Position numbers and translations under genes: made by a program. From Pseudoalteromonas denitrificans DSM 6059 (GTDB lineage Bacteria > Pseudomonadota > Gammaproteobacteria > Enterobacterales > Alteromonadaceae), in NCBI RefSeq assembly GCF_900112265.1, contig NZ_FOLO01000058.1, positions 1 through 36,342 of the forward strand: a DNA stretch of 36,342 nt. The letters are read 5' to 3'. This document shows positions 1 to 7,664 of this stretch, one piece after another. The notes below the pieces were generated by a model. That model was not told the origin of the DNA and did not search any database. It saw nothing but the letters and a program-made list of their open reading frames with translations. Positions within the stretch are counted from its first letter, which is position 1; each line of letters opens with the position of its first letter.

Positions 1-113
1 AACCGAAGTTAAGAAGGTAACTTAGAACTCAATCTGCAAGAGTGCCCACACAGATGATTACTTATTGTTAAAGAACGTTTCAAGCGAAGTAAACGTTGCC
101 GTTAATTGCTTGG
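1..113 (-). ncRNA. rRNA operon leader (antitermination region)
   Basis: Read on the minus strand, this is the transcribed leader of an rRNA operon whose 16S gene lies beyond the left edge. A GTTCTTTAACA boxA occupies 66-76. An inverted repeat, ACGTTT (75-80) with AAACGT (91-96), matches boxB. ATCTGTGTGGGCACT (41-55) matches the conserved segment that follows boxA in E. coli rrn leaders. These elements load the Nus antitermination complex on rRNA transcripts. No mature rRNA sequence is inside the window. Confidence 0.8.
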
Positions 114-120
114 GGTGCGA

Positions 121-148
121 ATAATACACCTTAAAAACCTTGAGTCAA
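121..148 (-). promoter_or_regulatory. rrn P2-type promoter
   Basis: On the minus strand a -35 TTGACT (143-148) is separated by 16 bp from a -10 TATTAT (121-126). The predicted start is near 113-115, directly upstream of the boxB/boxA leader. The sequence upstream (149-200) is AT-rich, as expected for an UP element. It lies about 159 bp downstream of a second promoter, mirroring the tandem P1/P2 layout of rrn operons. Confidence 0.75.
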
Positions 149-279
149 CACTTAATTTTAATTTTCTTTAGAAGAAGTTTCTTTCTAAAAAATCGTTAAG
201 TTTTACTTGCCTCGCCAACCTAGCTAACTTGCTACATCCCTTTAAGAATGTTGCTTGCCGTCTGTGTCGGTGGAGGCGC

Positions 280-307
280 AGTATAGAGAGATTTGGATTG
301 AGCGCAA
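280..307 (-). promoter_or_regulatory. rrn P1-type promoter
   Basis: On the minus strand a -35 TTGCGC (302-307), a 16-bp spacer and a -10 TATACT (280-285) are followed at once by a GC-rich GCGCC discriminator (275-279). A 16-bp spacer and a GC-rich discriminator are hallmarks of stringently controlled rRNA P1 promoters. The A/T tracts at about 308-335 could serve as an UP element; Fis sites cannot be called by eye. Confidence 0.78.
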
Positions 308-433
308 GTGTTTTTTTAAGAAAAGTTAAAAAAAACGCGCGTTCGATTACAAATCAAACGAAACGGCTCAAAAACAGACGTTTTATTCACTTAGCCTACA
401 AATCATCTTTAAAATTACACCAGTTAAAAAAAA

Positions 434-454
434 AACCGCTAAAAGCGGTTTTTT
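434..454 (-). terminator. Rho-independent terminator of purL
   Basis: A perfect 7-bp stem, AACCGCT (434-440) with AGCGGTT (444-450), has a 3-nt loop and is flanked by an A-run on the left and T-run on the right. It can therefore work in both directions. It lies about 25 bp after the purL stop and about 125 bp before the rrn P1 -35, so it separates purL transcription from the rRNA operon. Confidence 0.85.
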
Positions 455-478
455 AATATCAATTGACTAAAAAGTGAA

Positions 479-3400
479 TTAACCGATATGTTTACGTGCG
501 TTGCGGAACATACGCATCCATGGGCTATCCTCTTTCCACTCATCTGGGTGCCAAGAGTTAGCTACTGTGCGGAATACACGCTCTGGATGCGGCATCATCA
601 CTGTTGAACGACCATCTGTACTTGTAATAGCCGTAATACCTTCTGGCGAACCATTTGGATTATTTGGATATTGCATCGTAGGCTGACCATAATTATCAAC
701 GTATTGCGCTGCCACTGTACCACTAGCTAATGCTGCTTTAACTTCATCACCATTAGCAAACTCAGCATGACCTTCACCATGAGATACAGCGATTGGCATG
801 CGAGAGCCAGCCATACCTGAGAAAAATGCAGATGGATTTTCTTGAATTTCAACTAAGCTGAAACGTGCTTCAAAACGCTCTGATTTATTAGTCACAAAAC
901 GTGGCCAATGTTCAGTACCTGGGATCAATTCTTTTAATGTTGAAAGCATTTGACAACCGTTACATACACCTAGTGATAAAGTATCTTGACGGTTAAAGAA
1001 TGTTTCAAACTCGCCACGTGCGCGCTCATTGAAAAGAATCGACTTAGCCCAACCTTCGCCAGCACCTAATACGTCACCGTAAGAGAAACCACCACACGCA
1101 ACTAAACCTTTAAATTCTTCTAGAGATAAGCGACCTTCTAAGATGTCACTCATATGAACGTCTACAGCAGCAAAACCAGCACGGTTGAATGCAGCGGCCA
1201 TTTCTACATGAGAGTTAACACCTTGCTCACGCAAGATAGCCATCTTAGGCGCAGCACCTTTTAGGATAAATGGCGCAGCCACATCTTCATTTAAATCAAA
1301 AGTAAGTTTAGTATTTAAACCTGGATCTTTAGCATCCGCTTTTGCTTCATGTTCTTGCTTAGCACAATCAGGGTTATCGCGTAGAGATTGCATTTGGTAA
1401 GTTGTTTCAGCCCACATAGTACGGTATTCAGTACGTGTATTTTCTAACACTACTTCACCGTTACGAGTGAAACTAATTGTATCAGTATCATTTAATGAAC
1501 CCGAGTTTACTGGACTTAAGTCATGGCTCATTGCGGCTAAACCGTTCGCAGCTAACACTTCAAGTACATCAGCTTTATCAGCATCACGCACTTGAATTAC
1601 ACCACCAAGTTCTTCGTGGAATAATACTTCAATATCTGAACCAGTTAATGAATCTAAATTAACAGATACACCAGTATGACCCGCAAATGCCATTTCAGTT
1701 ACAGTAGTGAATAAACCACCGTCTGAAATATCGTGGTAAGCTAATAACTTTTCGTCGACAACAAGTGACTGCATAGCTTCATAGAAGCCTTTTAATACTA
1801 CAGGGCTATCAACGTCTGGCGTTGTTTCACCTAATTGCTTATAAACTTGTGCAAGTGATGACGCACCTAAACGGTTTTGTCCAGCACCTAAGTCAATTAA
1901 GATAAGTGATGAGTCACCTTTATCTGAGCGAAGCTCAGGAGTAACTGTTTTACGTACATCTTCAACACGGCCAAATGCAGTGATGATAAGTGATAATGGA
2001 GACGTTACAGATTTATCTTCGCCAGCTTCATCCCATTGCGTTTTCATCGACATTGAATCTTTACCAACTGGGATAGTTAACCCAAGTGCTGGACAAAGCT
2101 CTTCGCCTACCGCTTTTACTGCTTCGTAAAGACCCGCATCTTCACCAGGGTGACCAGCAGCGGCCATCCAGTTTGCTGAAAGTTTAATATTCTCTAAACC
2201 ACCAATATTAGTACCAGCGATATTAGTTAATGACTCAGCTACTGCTAAACGAGCAGAAGCACCGTAGTTAAGTAATGCAGCAGGAGTGCGTTCACCTAGT
2301 GACATAGCCTCACCGTGGTAAGTATCAAATGCAGCTGCTGTTACAGCACAATCCGCTACGGGTACTTGCCAAGGGCCAACCATTTGATCACGTGCAACTA
2401 AACCTGTTACAGAACGGTCACCAATGGTGATTAAGAAAGTTTTTTCTGCGATTGCTGGTAAACGCAATAAACGTGCAGCAGCATCTTCAACTGTAACGCC
2501 ATCAAAGTTAAATGCTGTACCTTGCGTTTTTTGTGTTTTAACATCGCGGTGCATTTTAGGTGCTTTACCTAATAATACATCTAATGGTAAATCAACAGGG
2601 TTATTATCAAAGTGGCTATCAGCAACTGTTAAGTGAGATTCTTCTGTTGCTTCACCAATCACAGCATATTCTGCACGTTCACGCTTACAAATCTCTTCAA
2701 ATGTCGCTAAATTCTCAGGTGCAACCGCCATTACATAACGTTCTTGAGATTCATTACACCAAATTTCATGTGGTGCCATGCCTGGTTCATCATTTGGTAC
2801 GTCACGTAGTTGGAAAATACCACCTCGGCCACCGTCATTTACTAACTCAGGGAATGCATTTGATAAACCACCAGCACCGACATCATGAATGAAAGCGATA
2901 GGGTTTTTGTCACCTAACTGCCAACATTTATCAATAACTTCCTGACAACGACGTTCCATTTCAGGGTTTTCACGTTGTACAGATGCAAAATCTAAGTTTT
3001 CGCTAGACTGACCTGATGCCATTGAAGATGCAGCACCACCGCCTAAACCAATATTCATTGCTGGGCCACCTAAAGCAATTAGCTTAGCGCCTACAGGAAT
3101 ATCACCTTTTTGTACGTGATCTGTACGAATATTACCTAAACCACCAGCAAGCATAATAGGCTTGTGGTAACCTCGTACTTCTTCGCCGTTATGGCTATTT
3201 ACTTTTTCTTCGTAGGTACGGAAGTAACCTAATAAGTTAGGGCGACCAAATTCATTATTAAATGCTGCGCCACCTAGCGGACCTTCAGTCATAATATCTA
3301 ATGCATTTACAATTCGACCAGGTTTACCAAAGTCAGTTTCCCAAGGCTGTTCAAATCCTGGGATACGTAAGTTAGATACAGTAAAGCCAACTAAACCTGC

Positions 3401-4390
3401 TTTTGGCTTAGAACCACGACCAGTAGCACCTTCATCACGAATTTCACCACCTGAACCCGTAGCAGCACCAGAGAATGGCGCTATGGCAGTTGGGTGATTA
3501 TGCGTTTCAACTTTCATCAAGATTTCAATACCTTCTTGATGATAGCTATATTCATTTTCACTATTTGGAAAAAAACGACCCGCTGTTGAGCCTGTCATAA
3601 CCGCTGCATTATCTTTATAAGCAGACAATACGTTTTCAGGGTTTTTCTCAAATGTGTTTTTGATCATTTTGAACAGAGATTTAGGCTGCTCTACACCATC
3701 GATAGTCCAATCTGAATTGAAGATTTTATGACGACAATGCTCTGAGTTTGCCTGAGCAAACATAAATAATTCGATATCGTTTGGATTACGACCAAGCTTA
3801 ATGAAATTTTCAACTAAATAATCGATTTCATCATCCGCTAGTGCAAAACCTTGCTCAATATTTGCATCAGCTAATGCTTCACGACCACCAGATAAAATAT
3901 CAACTGATGACATAGGTGCAGGATCAGCAGTTGTAAATAACTGCGAAGCATTTTCAAGTTTAGTATGTGTTGCTTCAGTCATACGGTCATGTAATAGCGT
4001 CGTCACTTGTGCCAACTGCTCAGCAGTTAAATCACCTTCAACATAATATGCAGTACCACGTTCAACACGGTGAACTTGGCTTAAACCACAGTTATTAGCA
4101 ATATTAGTTGCTTTAGAAGCCCAAGGAGAAATAGTACCAGGACGCGGTGTTACTAATACCAATGAACCAGCAGGTTCATGCTCAGCAACAGTCGGACCGT
4201 AAGTTAATAGCTTTTGTAACTTATCATTTTCAGCACTGTTTAACTCAGCTGTTAAGTCAGCAAAATGCATAAATTCTGCATAAACGCCAGTTACAGGTAG
4301 TTTTGCGTCTGCGCAAGTTTTTAGGATTTTTTGAACTCTAAAATCAGACAGTGCAGGTGCACCACGTAGGATCAACATAGATATTTTCAT
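479..4390 (-). CDS. purL: Phosphoribosylformylglycinamidine synthase (FGAM synthetase)
   Basis: Catalyses the fourth step of purine synthesis, FGAR + glutamine + ATP to FGAM, in the cytoplasm. At 1303 aa it is the long single-chain form found in gammaproteobacteria (E. coli 1295 aa). The N-terminal linker domain is followed by the synthetase core with the VETHNHPTAIAP segment and the glycine-rich GAATGSGGEIRDEGATGRG segment. A C-terminal class I glutaminase domain carries the nucleophile Cys1143 in GVCNGCQML and the His1268/Glu1270 pair in PHPERVF. The start, MKISMLILRGAP, fits the family N-terminus, although the Shine-Dalgarno is weak. It ends at its own terminator. No PurR-type operator is visible upstream. 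Identification is by strong resemblance along the full length. Confidence 0.98.
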   Translation of the reverse strand: MKISMLILRGAPALSDFRVQKILKTCADAKLPVTGVYAEFMHFADLTAELNSAENDKLQKLLTYGPTVAEHEPAGSLVLVTPRPGTISPWASKATNIANNCGLSQVHRVERGTAYYVEGDLTAEQLAQVTTLLHDRMTEATHTKLENASQLFTTADPAPMSSVDILSGGREALADANIEQGFALADDEIDYLVENFIKLGRNPNDIELFMFAQANSEHCRHKIFNSDWTIDGVEQPKSLFKMIKNTFEKNPENVLSAYKDNAAVMTGSTAGRFFPNSENEYSYHQEGIEILMKVETHNHPTAIAPFSGAATGSGGEIRDEGATGRGSKPKAGLVGFTVSNLRIPGFEQPWETDFGKPGRIVNALDIMTEGPLGGAAFNNEFGRPNLLGYFRTYEEKVNSHNGEEVRGYHKPIMLAGGLGNIRTDHVQKGDIPVGAKLIALGGPAMNIGLGGGAASSMASGQSSENLDFASVQRENPEMERRCQEVIDKCWQLGDKNPIAFIHDVGAGGLSNAFPELVNDGGRGGIFQLRDVPNDEPGMAPHEIWCNESQERYVMAVAPENLATFEEICKRERAEYAVIGEATEESHLTVADSHFDNNPVDLPLDVLLGKAPKMHRDVKTQKTQGTAFNFDGVTVEDAAARLLRLPAIAEKTFLITIGDRSVTGLVARDQMVGPWQVPVADCAVTAAAFDTYHGEAMSLGERTPAALLNYGASARLAVAESLTNIAGTNIGGLENIKLSANWMAAAGHPGEDAGLYEAVKAVGEELCPALGLTIPVGKDSMSMKTQWDEAGEDKSVTSPLSLIITAFGRVEDVRKTVTPELRSDKGDSSLILIDLGAGQNRLGASSLAQVYKQLGETTPDVDSPVVLKGFYEAMQSLVVDEKLLAYHDISDGGLFTTVTEMAFAGHTGVSVNLDSLTGSDIEVLFHEELGGVIQVRDADKADVLEVLAANGLAAMSHDLSPVNSGSLNDTDTISFTRNGEVVLENTRTEYRTMWAETTYQMQSLRDNPDCAKQEHEAKADAKDPGLNTKLTFDLNEDVAAPFILKGAAPKMAILREQGVNSHVEMAAAFNRAGFAAVDVHMSDILEGRLSLEEFKGLVACGGFSYGDVLGAGEGWAKSILFNERARGEFETFFNRQDTLSLGVCNGCQMLSTLKELIPGTEHWPRFVTNKSERFEARFSLVEIQENPSAFFSGMAGSRMPIAVSHGEGHAEFANGDEVKAALASGTVAAQYVDNYGQPTMQYPNNPNGSPEGITAITSTDGRSTVMMPHPERVFRTVANSWHPDEWKEDSPWMRMFRNARKHIG

Positions 4391-4425
4391 CCGGGGTTAG
4401 GAATTGAACGATATTTTGAAGCGGT

Positions 4426-4454
4426 ATTATAGTTGAAAATAACGTCAGGATCTA
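4426..4454 (-). promoter_or_regulatory. Candidate purL promoter
   Basis: A perfect -10 TATAAT (4426-4431, minus strand) lies 35 bp upstream of the purL ATG. The hexamer 17 bp further up (4449-4454, TAGATC) is a poor -35. The -10 and its position are convincing; the -35 is not. Confidence 0.45.
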
Positions 4455-4505
4455 GCAGGTTTTCAGTATGAATAAAGAGCTTAAACTTGTCATTTATGAC
4501 AAGAA

Positions 4506-4539
4506 AATACAACTTATTGAACTTATTATAAGTTGTATT
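4506..4539 (-). terminator. AT-rich inverted repeat after the response regulator gene
   Basis: A perfect 12-bp inverted repeat, AATACAACTTAT (4506-4517) with ATAAGTTGTATT (4528-4539), has a 10-nt loop. It lies 18 bp past the stop of the response regulator. On the minus strand the second arm ends in a short TTTTCTT run, so it is a plausible but weak intrinsic terminator between that gene and purL. Confidence 0.5.
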
Positions 4540-4557
4540 GTTAAATAATCTCTTGAG

Positions 4558-5274
4558 TTAAGCTAATGAAAGCATATAGCCTTTTCCACGTACTGTGACA
4601 ATTCGTTTTTGTTCTTTTTCATCGCCTAATTTTTTACGTAAACGACCAATTAAAACATCAACTGTACGATCTGCAGGACTCCAATCTGGCTGACCTATTT
4701 CTTCAGACAACTTCTCTCTTGAAGTCGCCTTTCCCGAGTTTGAAATTAAACAAATTAAAACCTTATGTTCAGCCTCTGTAAGACGTATTTCTTCACCTGC
4801 AGTAATTAAAGTACGATGCTCTGGATGCAATTTAAAGTCAGCGTATTCAATATATTCATCTTCTTCATCAGCTTGCTCTTTATCATCAATAGACAAGCGT
4901 TTGCATAAAGCACGCATACGTAATTCTAATTCTAATAAATCTACTGGTTTACAAATATAATCATCAGCGCCTTGCGCTAAACCAGCGATGCGATCAGCTT
5001 GAGAATCCCGACTCGATAAAACAATTACACCAATATCGGTGAGCGTATTGAGCTCTTTAGCTAATAAAAGACCATCTTTTTGTGGTAAAACAATATCAAC
5101 AATTGCTAAATGAATTGATTTAGAAGCATCATTTTGAGTCGCTTGCACCACACCTAATGCAATTGCACCAGTACTATCAACAACAAAGTTAAATTCAGAA
5201 TTTTGAAAATGACTTTTAATGCGTTTAACTAGCAACTCGTCATCTTCAACTAATAAAACTCGAATTGTCATCAT
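4558..5274 (-). CDS. OmpR/PhoB-family response regulator (orphan)
   Basis: A two-component transcription factor of 238 aa. The receiver domain (about 4-125) shows the acidic pair Glu10-Asp11-Asp12, the phosphoacceptor Asp60 in AIVDIVLPQKDG, the conserved SS in VIVLSSRDS and the Lys-Pro in YICKPVD. A short acidic linker (EQADEEDEYIEY) leads to a winged-helix DNA-binding domain (about 145-236) with the typical LTEAEHKVL, VDVLIGRLRKKLG and VRGKGYML segments. No histidine kinase is encoded beside it: neighbours are gsk upstream and purL downstream, so its partner must be elsewhere. Two adjacent Met codons are possible starts. The regulon cannot be guessed from sequence. Confidence 0.93.
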   Translation of the reverse strand: MMTIRVLLVEDDELLVKRIKSHFQNSEFNFVVDSTGAIALGVVQATQNDASKSIHLAIVDIVLPQKDGLLLAKELNTLTDIGVIVLSSRDSQADRIAGLAQGADDYICKPVDLLELELRMRALCKRLSIDDKEQADEEDEYIEYADFKLHPEHRTLITAGEEIRLTEAEHKVLICLISNSGKATSREKLSEEIGQPDWSPADRTVDVLIGRLRKKLGDEKEQKRIVTVRGKGYMLSLA

Positions 5275-5387
5275 TAATCCAAAATACCAAATAATCTAAT
5301 TATAGTATCATCAATAAGTTAAGATATAAAAAGCCGTTACAGATTAAATTGTGAGAATATGTAAGGAAATGGATACGAAAAATACAC

Positions 5388-5414
5388 TCTAGGTTTGCAA
5401 AAAACAAACCTAGA
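5388..5414 (-). terminator. Probable gsk terminator
   Basis: A perfect 10-bp stem, TCTAGGTTTG (5388-5397) with CAAACCTAGA (5405-5414), has a 7-nt loop. It lies just after the gsk stop. On the minus strand the stem is followed by GTGTATTTTT, so the T-run is displaced by a few bases. Confidence 0.6.
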
Positions 5415-5427
5415 ATCAAGTTCTAAA

Positions 5428-6732
5428 TTATTGTTCCCAGTGAGCCTGATCTAAACACGCTTCTCGCTCTGGTAAACCTCGAGAAAGTCTGGGAGAGTGC
5501 TGCACTAAAACCTCATAACTGACACGATTAGCATATTTACTAATTTGTGATAAAGATGAATAGGTTAATGCCTTTTGCTGATGTTTACTTGAGTTAGGAA
5601 CATTTAATTTATGATATACATTTGAACTTAAGTCATGCAATACAGCTGCCAACGCACCGTCTCCAGCACCATTCGTATTTTTTATTGCATCTGGCCCACC
5701 CATATAAGGCGCACTGTGAGTGAATGCTTTAATAGGTGTCTCACAATCAATACGCTTCATAGCGCGGGAGTACTCGTATTGGTTAAAATCGGTAATTGCA
5801 CCAGGCATTAATGCATGCTTAGTATGCCTTTTCCAACATTCATCAATATAGCCTCCCAAGAACATGCCTTGTGCTCCAGCAGTACAAATAACCATGTCAA
5901 CCCAGTCTAAAGCTTTATTGGCCGCAAGTAACGGATCTTCAAAACCAGTTATTGCAAAACCTTCTTCTTCATTCATCGCTAAAATATCAACATGCTCAGC
6001 AACAAATGTTTGCCACCAAACAGGATCTTGCTCAATTAAAAATTTAGTGCCTAAGGTAAGAACAACAGGAACACCCGCTTTATTTGCACATTTTACGGCT
6101 TTGATTGCCGCCTGAGTCATAGTATCTTCTTTTTCAGTCCTCATTAGATACGAGCTGATCACCAATGCCGCAGATCCTGCAATGAGGTCTTCATCTATCG
6201 ACTCTGGACGTAAGCGATTCATTAAACCAGGACTAATGGCAAAAGTTCGCTCACCAGATTCATCTATTAATGTAAAACAACGGCCTATTGGCCCATCAAC
6301 GCCTTGTAAATATCCAAGATCTACACGACTAGAAGTATTACTAATAAAACGATAAGCATAACTCCCGATTTTAATGTTTTCACTCATAACACCTAACAGT
6401 ACAGAGCGATCATCAGCTAAAACTGAATAATTATGCATGGTATTACCTATGGTGCCACCCGCAAATTCATAATCAACCAAATTTTTATCTTGGAGCTCTT
6501 GGTATAGCGCTTGTGTGGTTTCATCATCAATTACCTGAGACATACCACGATGCAAACCAAATTTTGTTAAAAAGCTGCTATCAACTTTAGCTTCGATATC
6601 GACCACGATTTGATCTATACCAACAATGTAACTGCGCTTCAAAGAATTGGCACTAATTAATTGTTTAGTGAGTGGATCTTTATCTTCTACCGGGAAGTAA
6701 TGTTTATGCCTACGGCGCCCAGGAAACTTCAT
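5428..6732 (-). CDS. gsk: Inosine-guanosine kinase
   Basis: Phosphorylates inosine and guanosine to IMP and GMP with ATP, a purine salvage step in the cytoplasm. The product is 434 aa, exactly the E. coli Gsk length, and begins MKFPGRRRHKHYFPV as that family does. It is a PfkB/ribokinase-fold enzyme. The FAGGTIGNTMHNYSVLADD segment near residues 90-110 is the substrate-side signature, and NTNGAGDGALAA carries the catalytic base Asp358 and anion hole. The C-terminal YANRVSYEVLVQHSPRLSRGLPERE block is diagnostic for Gsk over other PfkB kinases. A Shine-Dalgarno (CAGG) lies 7 bp before the ATG. It is monocistronic by appearance and sits two genes from purL, so de novo and salvage purine genes are near each other. 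Confidence 0.97.
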   Translation of the reverse strand: MKFPGRRRHKHYFPVEDKDPLTKQLISANSLKRSYIVGIDQIVVDIEAKVDSSFLTKFGLHRGMSQVIDDETTQALYQELQDKNLVDYEFAGGTIGNTMHNYSVLADDRSVLLGVMSENIKIGSYAYRFISNTSSRVDLGYLQGVDGPIGRCFTLIDESGERTFAISPGLMNRLRPESIDEDLIAGSAALVISSYLMRTEKEDTMTQAAIKAVKCANKAGVPVVLTLGTKFLIEQDPVWWQTFVAEHVDILAMNEEEGFAITGFEDPLLAANKALDWVDMVICTAGAQGMFLGGYIDECWKRHTKHALMPGAITDFNQYEYSRAMKRIDCETPIKAFTHSAPYMGGPDAIKNTNGAGDGALAAVLHDLSSNVYHKLNVPNSSKHQQKALTYSSLSQISKYANRVSYEVLVQHSPRLSRGLPEREACLDQAHWEQ

Positions 6733-6772
6733 AACAAACCTGTATAGCTAATTTTAAATAACAAAGCTGACA

Positions 6773-6778
6773 ATTATA
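6773..6778 (-). promoter_or_regulatory. Candidate gsk -10 box
   Basis: TATAAT on the minus strand, 40 bp before the gsk ATG. No good -35 is spaced correctly (TTAACT would require 19 bp). It faces away from the tadA -10 box in the same 105-bp divergent spacer. Confidence 0.4.
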
Positions 6779-6808
6779 ACTCAAGTAGCCCGAAGAGAGT
6801 TAATAAAA

Positions 6809-6814
6809 TATAAT
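6809..6814 (+). promoter_or_regulatory. Candidate tadA -10 box
   Basis: TATAAT on the plus strand in the gsk-tadA divergent spacer. No recognisable -35. The predicted start, at about 6821-6822, coincides with an ATG that opens a 13-codon upstream ORF. Confidence 0.4.
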
Positions 6815-6821
6815 AACGCAA

Positions 6822-6863
6822 ATGAAAATGGTCCAAAGTGAAAATAAAAATCAATATGAGTAA
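6822..6863 (+). other. 13-codon upstream ORF overlapping the tadA start
   Basis: ATG at 6822 opens MKMVQSENKNQYE and stops at TAA 6861-6863, overlapping the tadA ATG (6856-6858) in another frame. It lies at the predicted +1 of the candidate promoter and has no Shine-Dalgarno, so any translation would be leaderless. The layout could couple translation to tadA, which also lacks a clear ribosome site. This may be chance in AT-rich DNA. Confidence 0.22.
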
Positions 6864-7368
6864 TAATCAATCAGACAATAAATATGATGATGAATATTGG
6901 ATGCAAAAAGCACTTGTTATGGCAGATAAAGCAGAACAAGAAAACGAAATACCTGTCGGTGCTATTGTCGTTAAAAATAATAAAATGATTGCATCTGGCT
7001 GGAACCTTTCGATTTGCACCCATGATCCTTCTGCTCATGCTGAAATGCTTGCAATAAGAGAAGCGGGTAAAAAGTTAGAAAATTATCGTATGTTAGGGTG
7101 TACTTTATACGTCACTTTAGAACCCTGCTCTATGTGTGCAGGTTTATTAGTACATAGCAGAATTGATCGTTTAGTTTTTGGTGCACATGATTTAAAGACA
7201 GGCTCAGCAGGTTCAATTATGAACTTAGTACAGCATGAAGGCCTAAATCATCAAATAGAAGTCACTTCCGGAGTATTATCGCAACAATGTGGTCAAAAAA
7301 TTTCTGACTTTTTTAAACGAAGACGAAAAGAAATTAAAGCTTTAAAAAAAGAAAAGCGAAATAACTAA
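6856..7368 (+). CDS. tadA: tRNA-specific adenosine deaminase
   Basis: Deaminates A34 to inosine in the tRNA-Arg(ACG) anticodon, an essential reaction in bacteria. Called from the ATG at 6856 the product is 170 aa and starts MSNNQ, matching family N-termini; a GTG at 6838 would add six residues, and neither start has a good Shine-Dalgarno. The cytidine-deaminase-fold zinc site is complete: His61 with catalytic Glu63 in SAHAEM, and Cys91 and Cys94 in EPCSMC. The tail is very lysine-rich. It is the only plus-strand gene in the left half and overlaps the convergent small basic gene by 4 bp. Close neighbours mltF and purL reproduce the gammaproteobacterial neighbourhood. Confidence 0.95.
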   Translation: MSNNQSDNKYDDEYWMQKALVMADKAEQENEIPVGAIVVKNNKMIASGWNLSICTHDPSAHAEMLAIREAGKKLENYRMLGCTLYVTLEPCSMCAGLLVHSRIDRLVFGAHDLKTGSAGSIMNLVQHEGLNHQIEVTSGVLSQQCGQKISDFFKRRRKEIKALKKEKRNN

Positions 7369-7532
7369 CTCGCTTCGCTACTTTGAATGGCTTCTTCAGC
7401 CAAAATTAAGGTAAACATTCTTCTACGTAAGCTTATTTTTCGTTGTGCATTTCTTAACATAATACGACGCCTAATAGGTGAAGCATTGGTTACATTTCGT
7501 TTAAATCTATATGTTTTGCGCTTTTTTAACAT
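7365..7532 (-). CDS. Small very basic hypothetical protein (55 aa)
   Basis: Unrecognised family. I start it at the ATG of MLKKRKTYRFKRN because GGAG lies 6 bp upstream; the same frame is open further up (to about 7604), but that extension is hydrophobic, has no ribosome site and is rejected. The 55 residues include 16 Lys/Arg against 3 Glu, with an RRR cluster near residue 21 and another near 36, then a hydrophobic/acidic end (FTLILAEEAIQ). Such composition suits an RNA- or ribosome-binding protein; that is inference. The stop codon overlaps the tadA stop tail to tail by 4 bp. A shadow reading frame is the alternative, but the good ribosome site and strong compositional bias favour a gene. 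Confidence 0.6.
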   Translation of the reverse strand: MLKKRKTYRFKRNVTNASPIRRRIMLRNAQRKISLRRRMFTLILAEEAIQSSEAS

Positions 7533-7664
7533 ATTTTCTCCGAGAAAGTGAGAGTTGAGAAAATTCAGAATATTAGGATTTATAAAGAAAACAGCGATTA
7601 ACATTCCATTTATTGAACAGAATATACTGTTCTTCCATAACAGTTTTATGAATTTAAAATTAAA

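Noticed and set aside
229..456. 75-codon plus-strand frame upstream of purL's 3' end
   Set aside because: It covers the rrn P1 promoter and runs into the purL terminator, has no ribosome site and has the composition of noncoding AT-rich DNA.
2560..2892. 110-codon plus-strand frame inside purL
   Set aside because: It is antisense to a fully conserved part of PurL and has a His/Gln/Leu-rich composition typical of a shadow frame.
4391..4557. PurR operator search upstream of purL
   Set aside because: No ACGCAAACGTTTGCGT-like palindrome is present, so I do not claim PurR control.
7533..7604. 24-residue N-terminal extension of the small basic protein
   Set aside because: A GGAG ribosome site points to the inner ATG, and the extension is unlike the rest of the protein in composition.
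7615..7632. GAACAG-6-CTGTTC inverted repeat that looked like a LexA box
   Set aside because: A LexA box has CTGT on the left and ACAG on the right with eight bases between. Here the half-sites are reversed and the spacing is wrong. It also lacks a T-run, so it is not a clear terminator of mltF.
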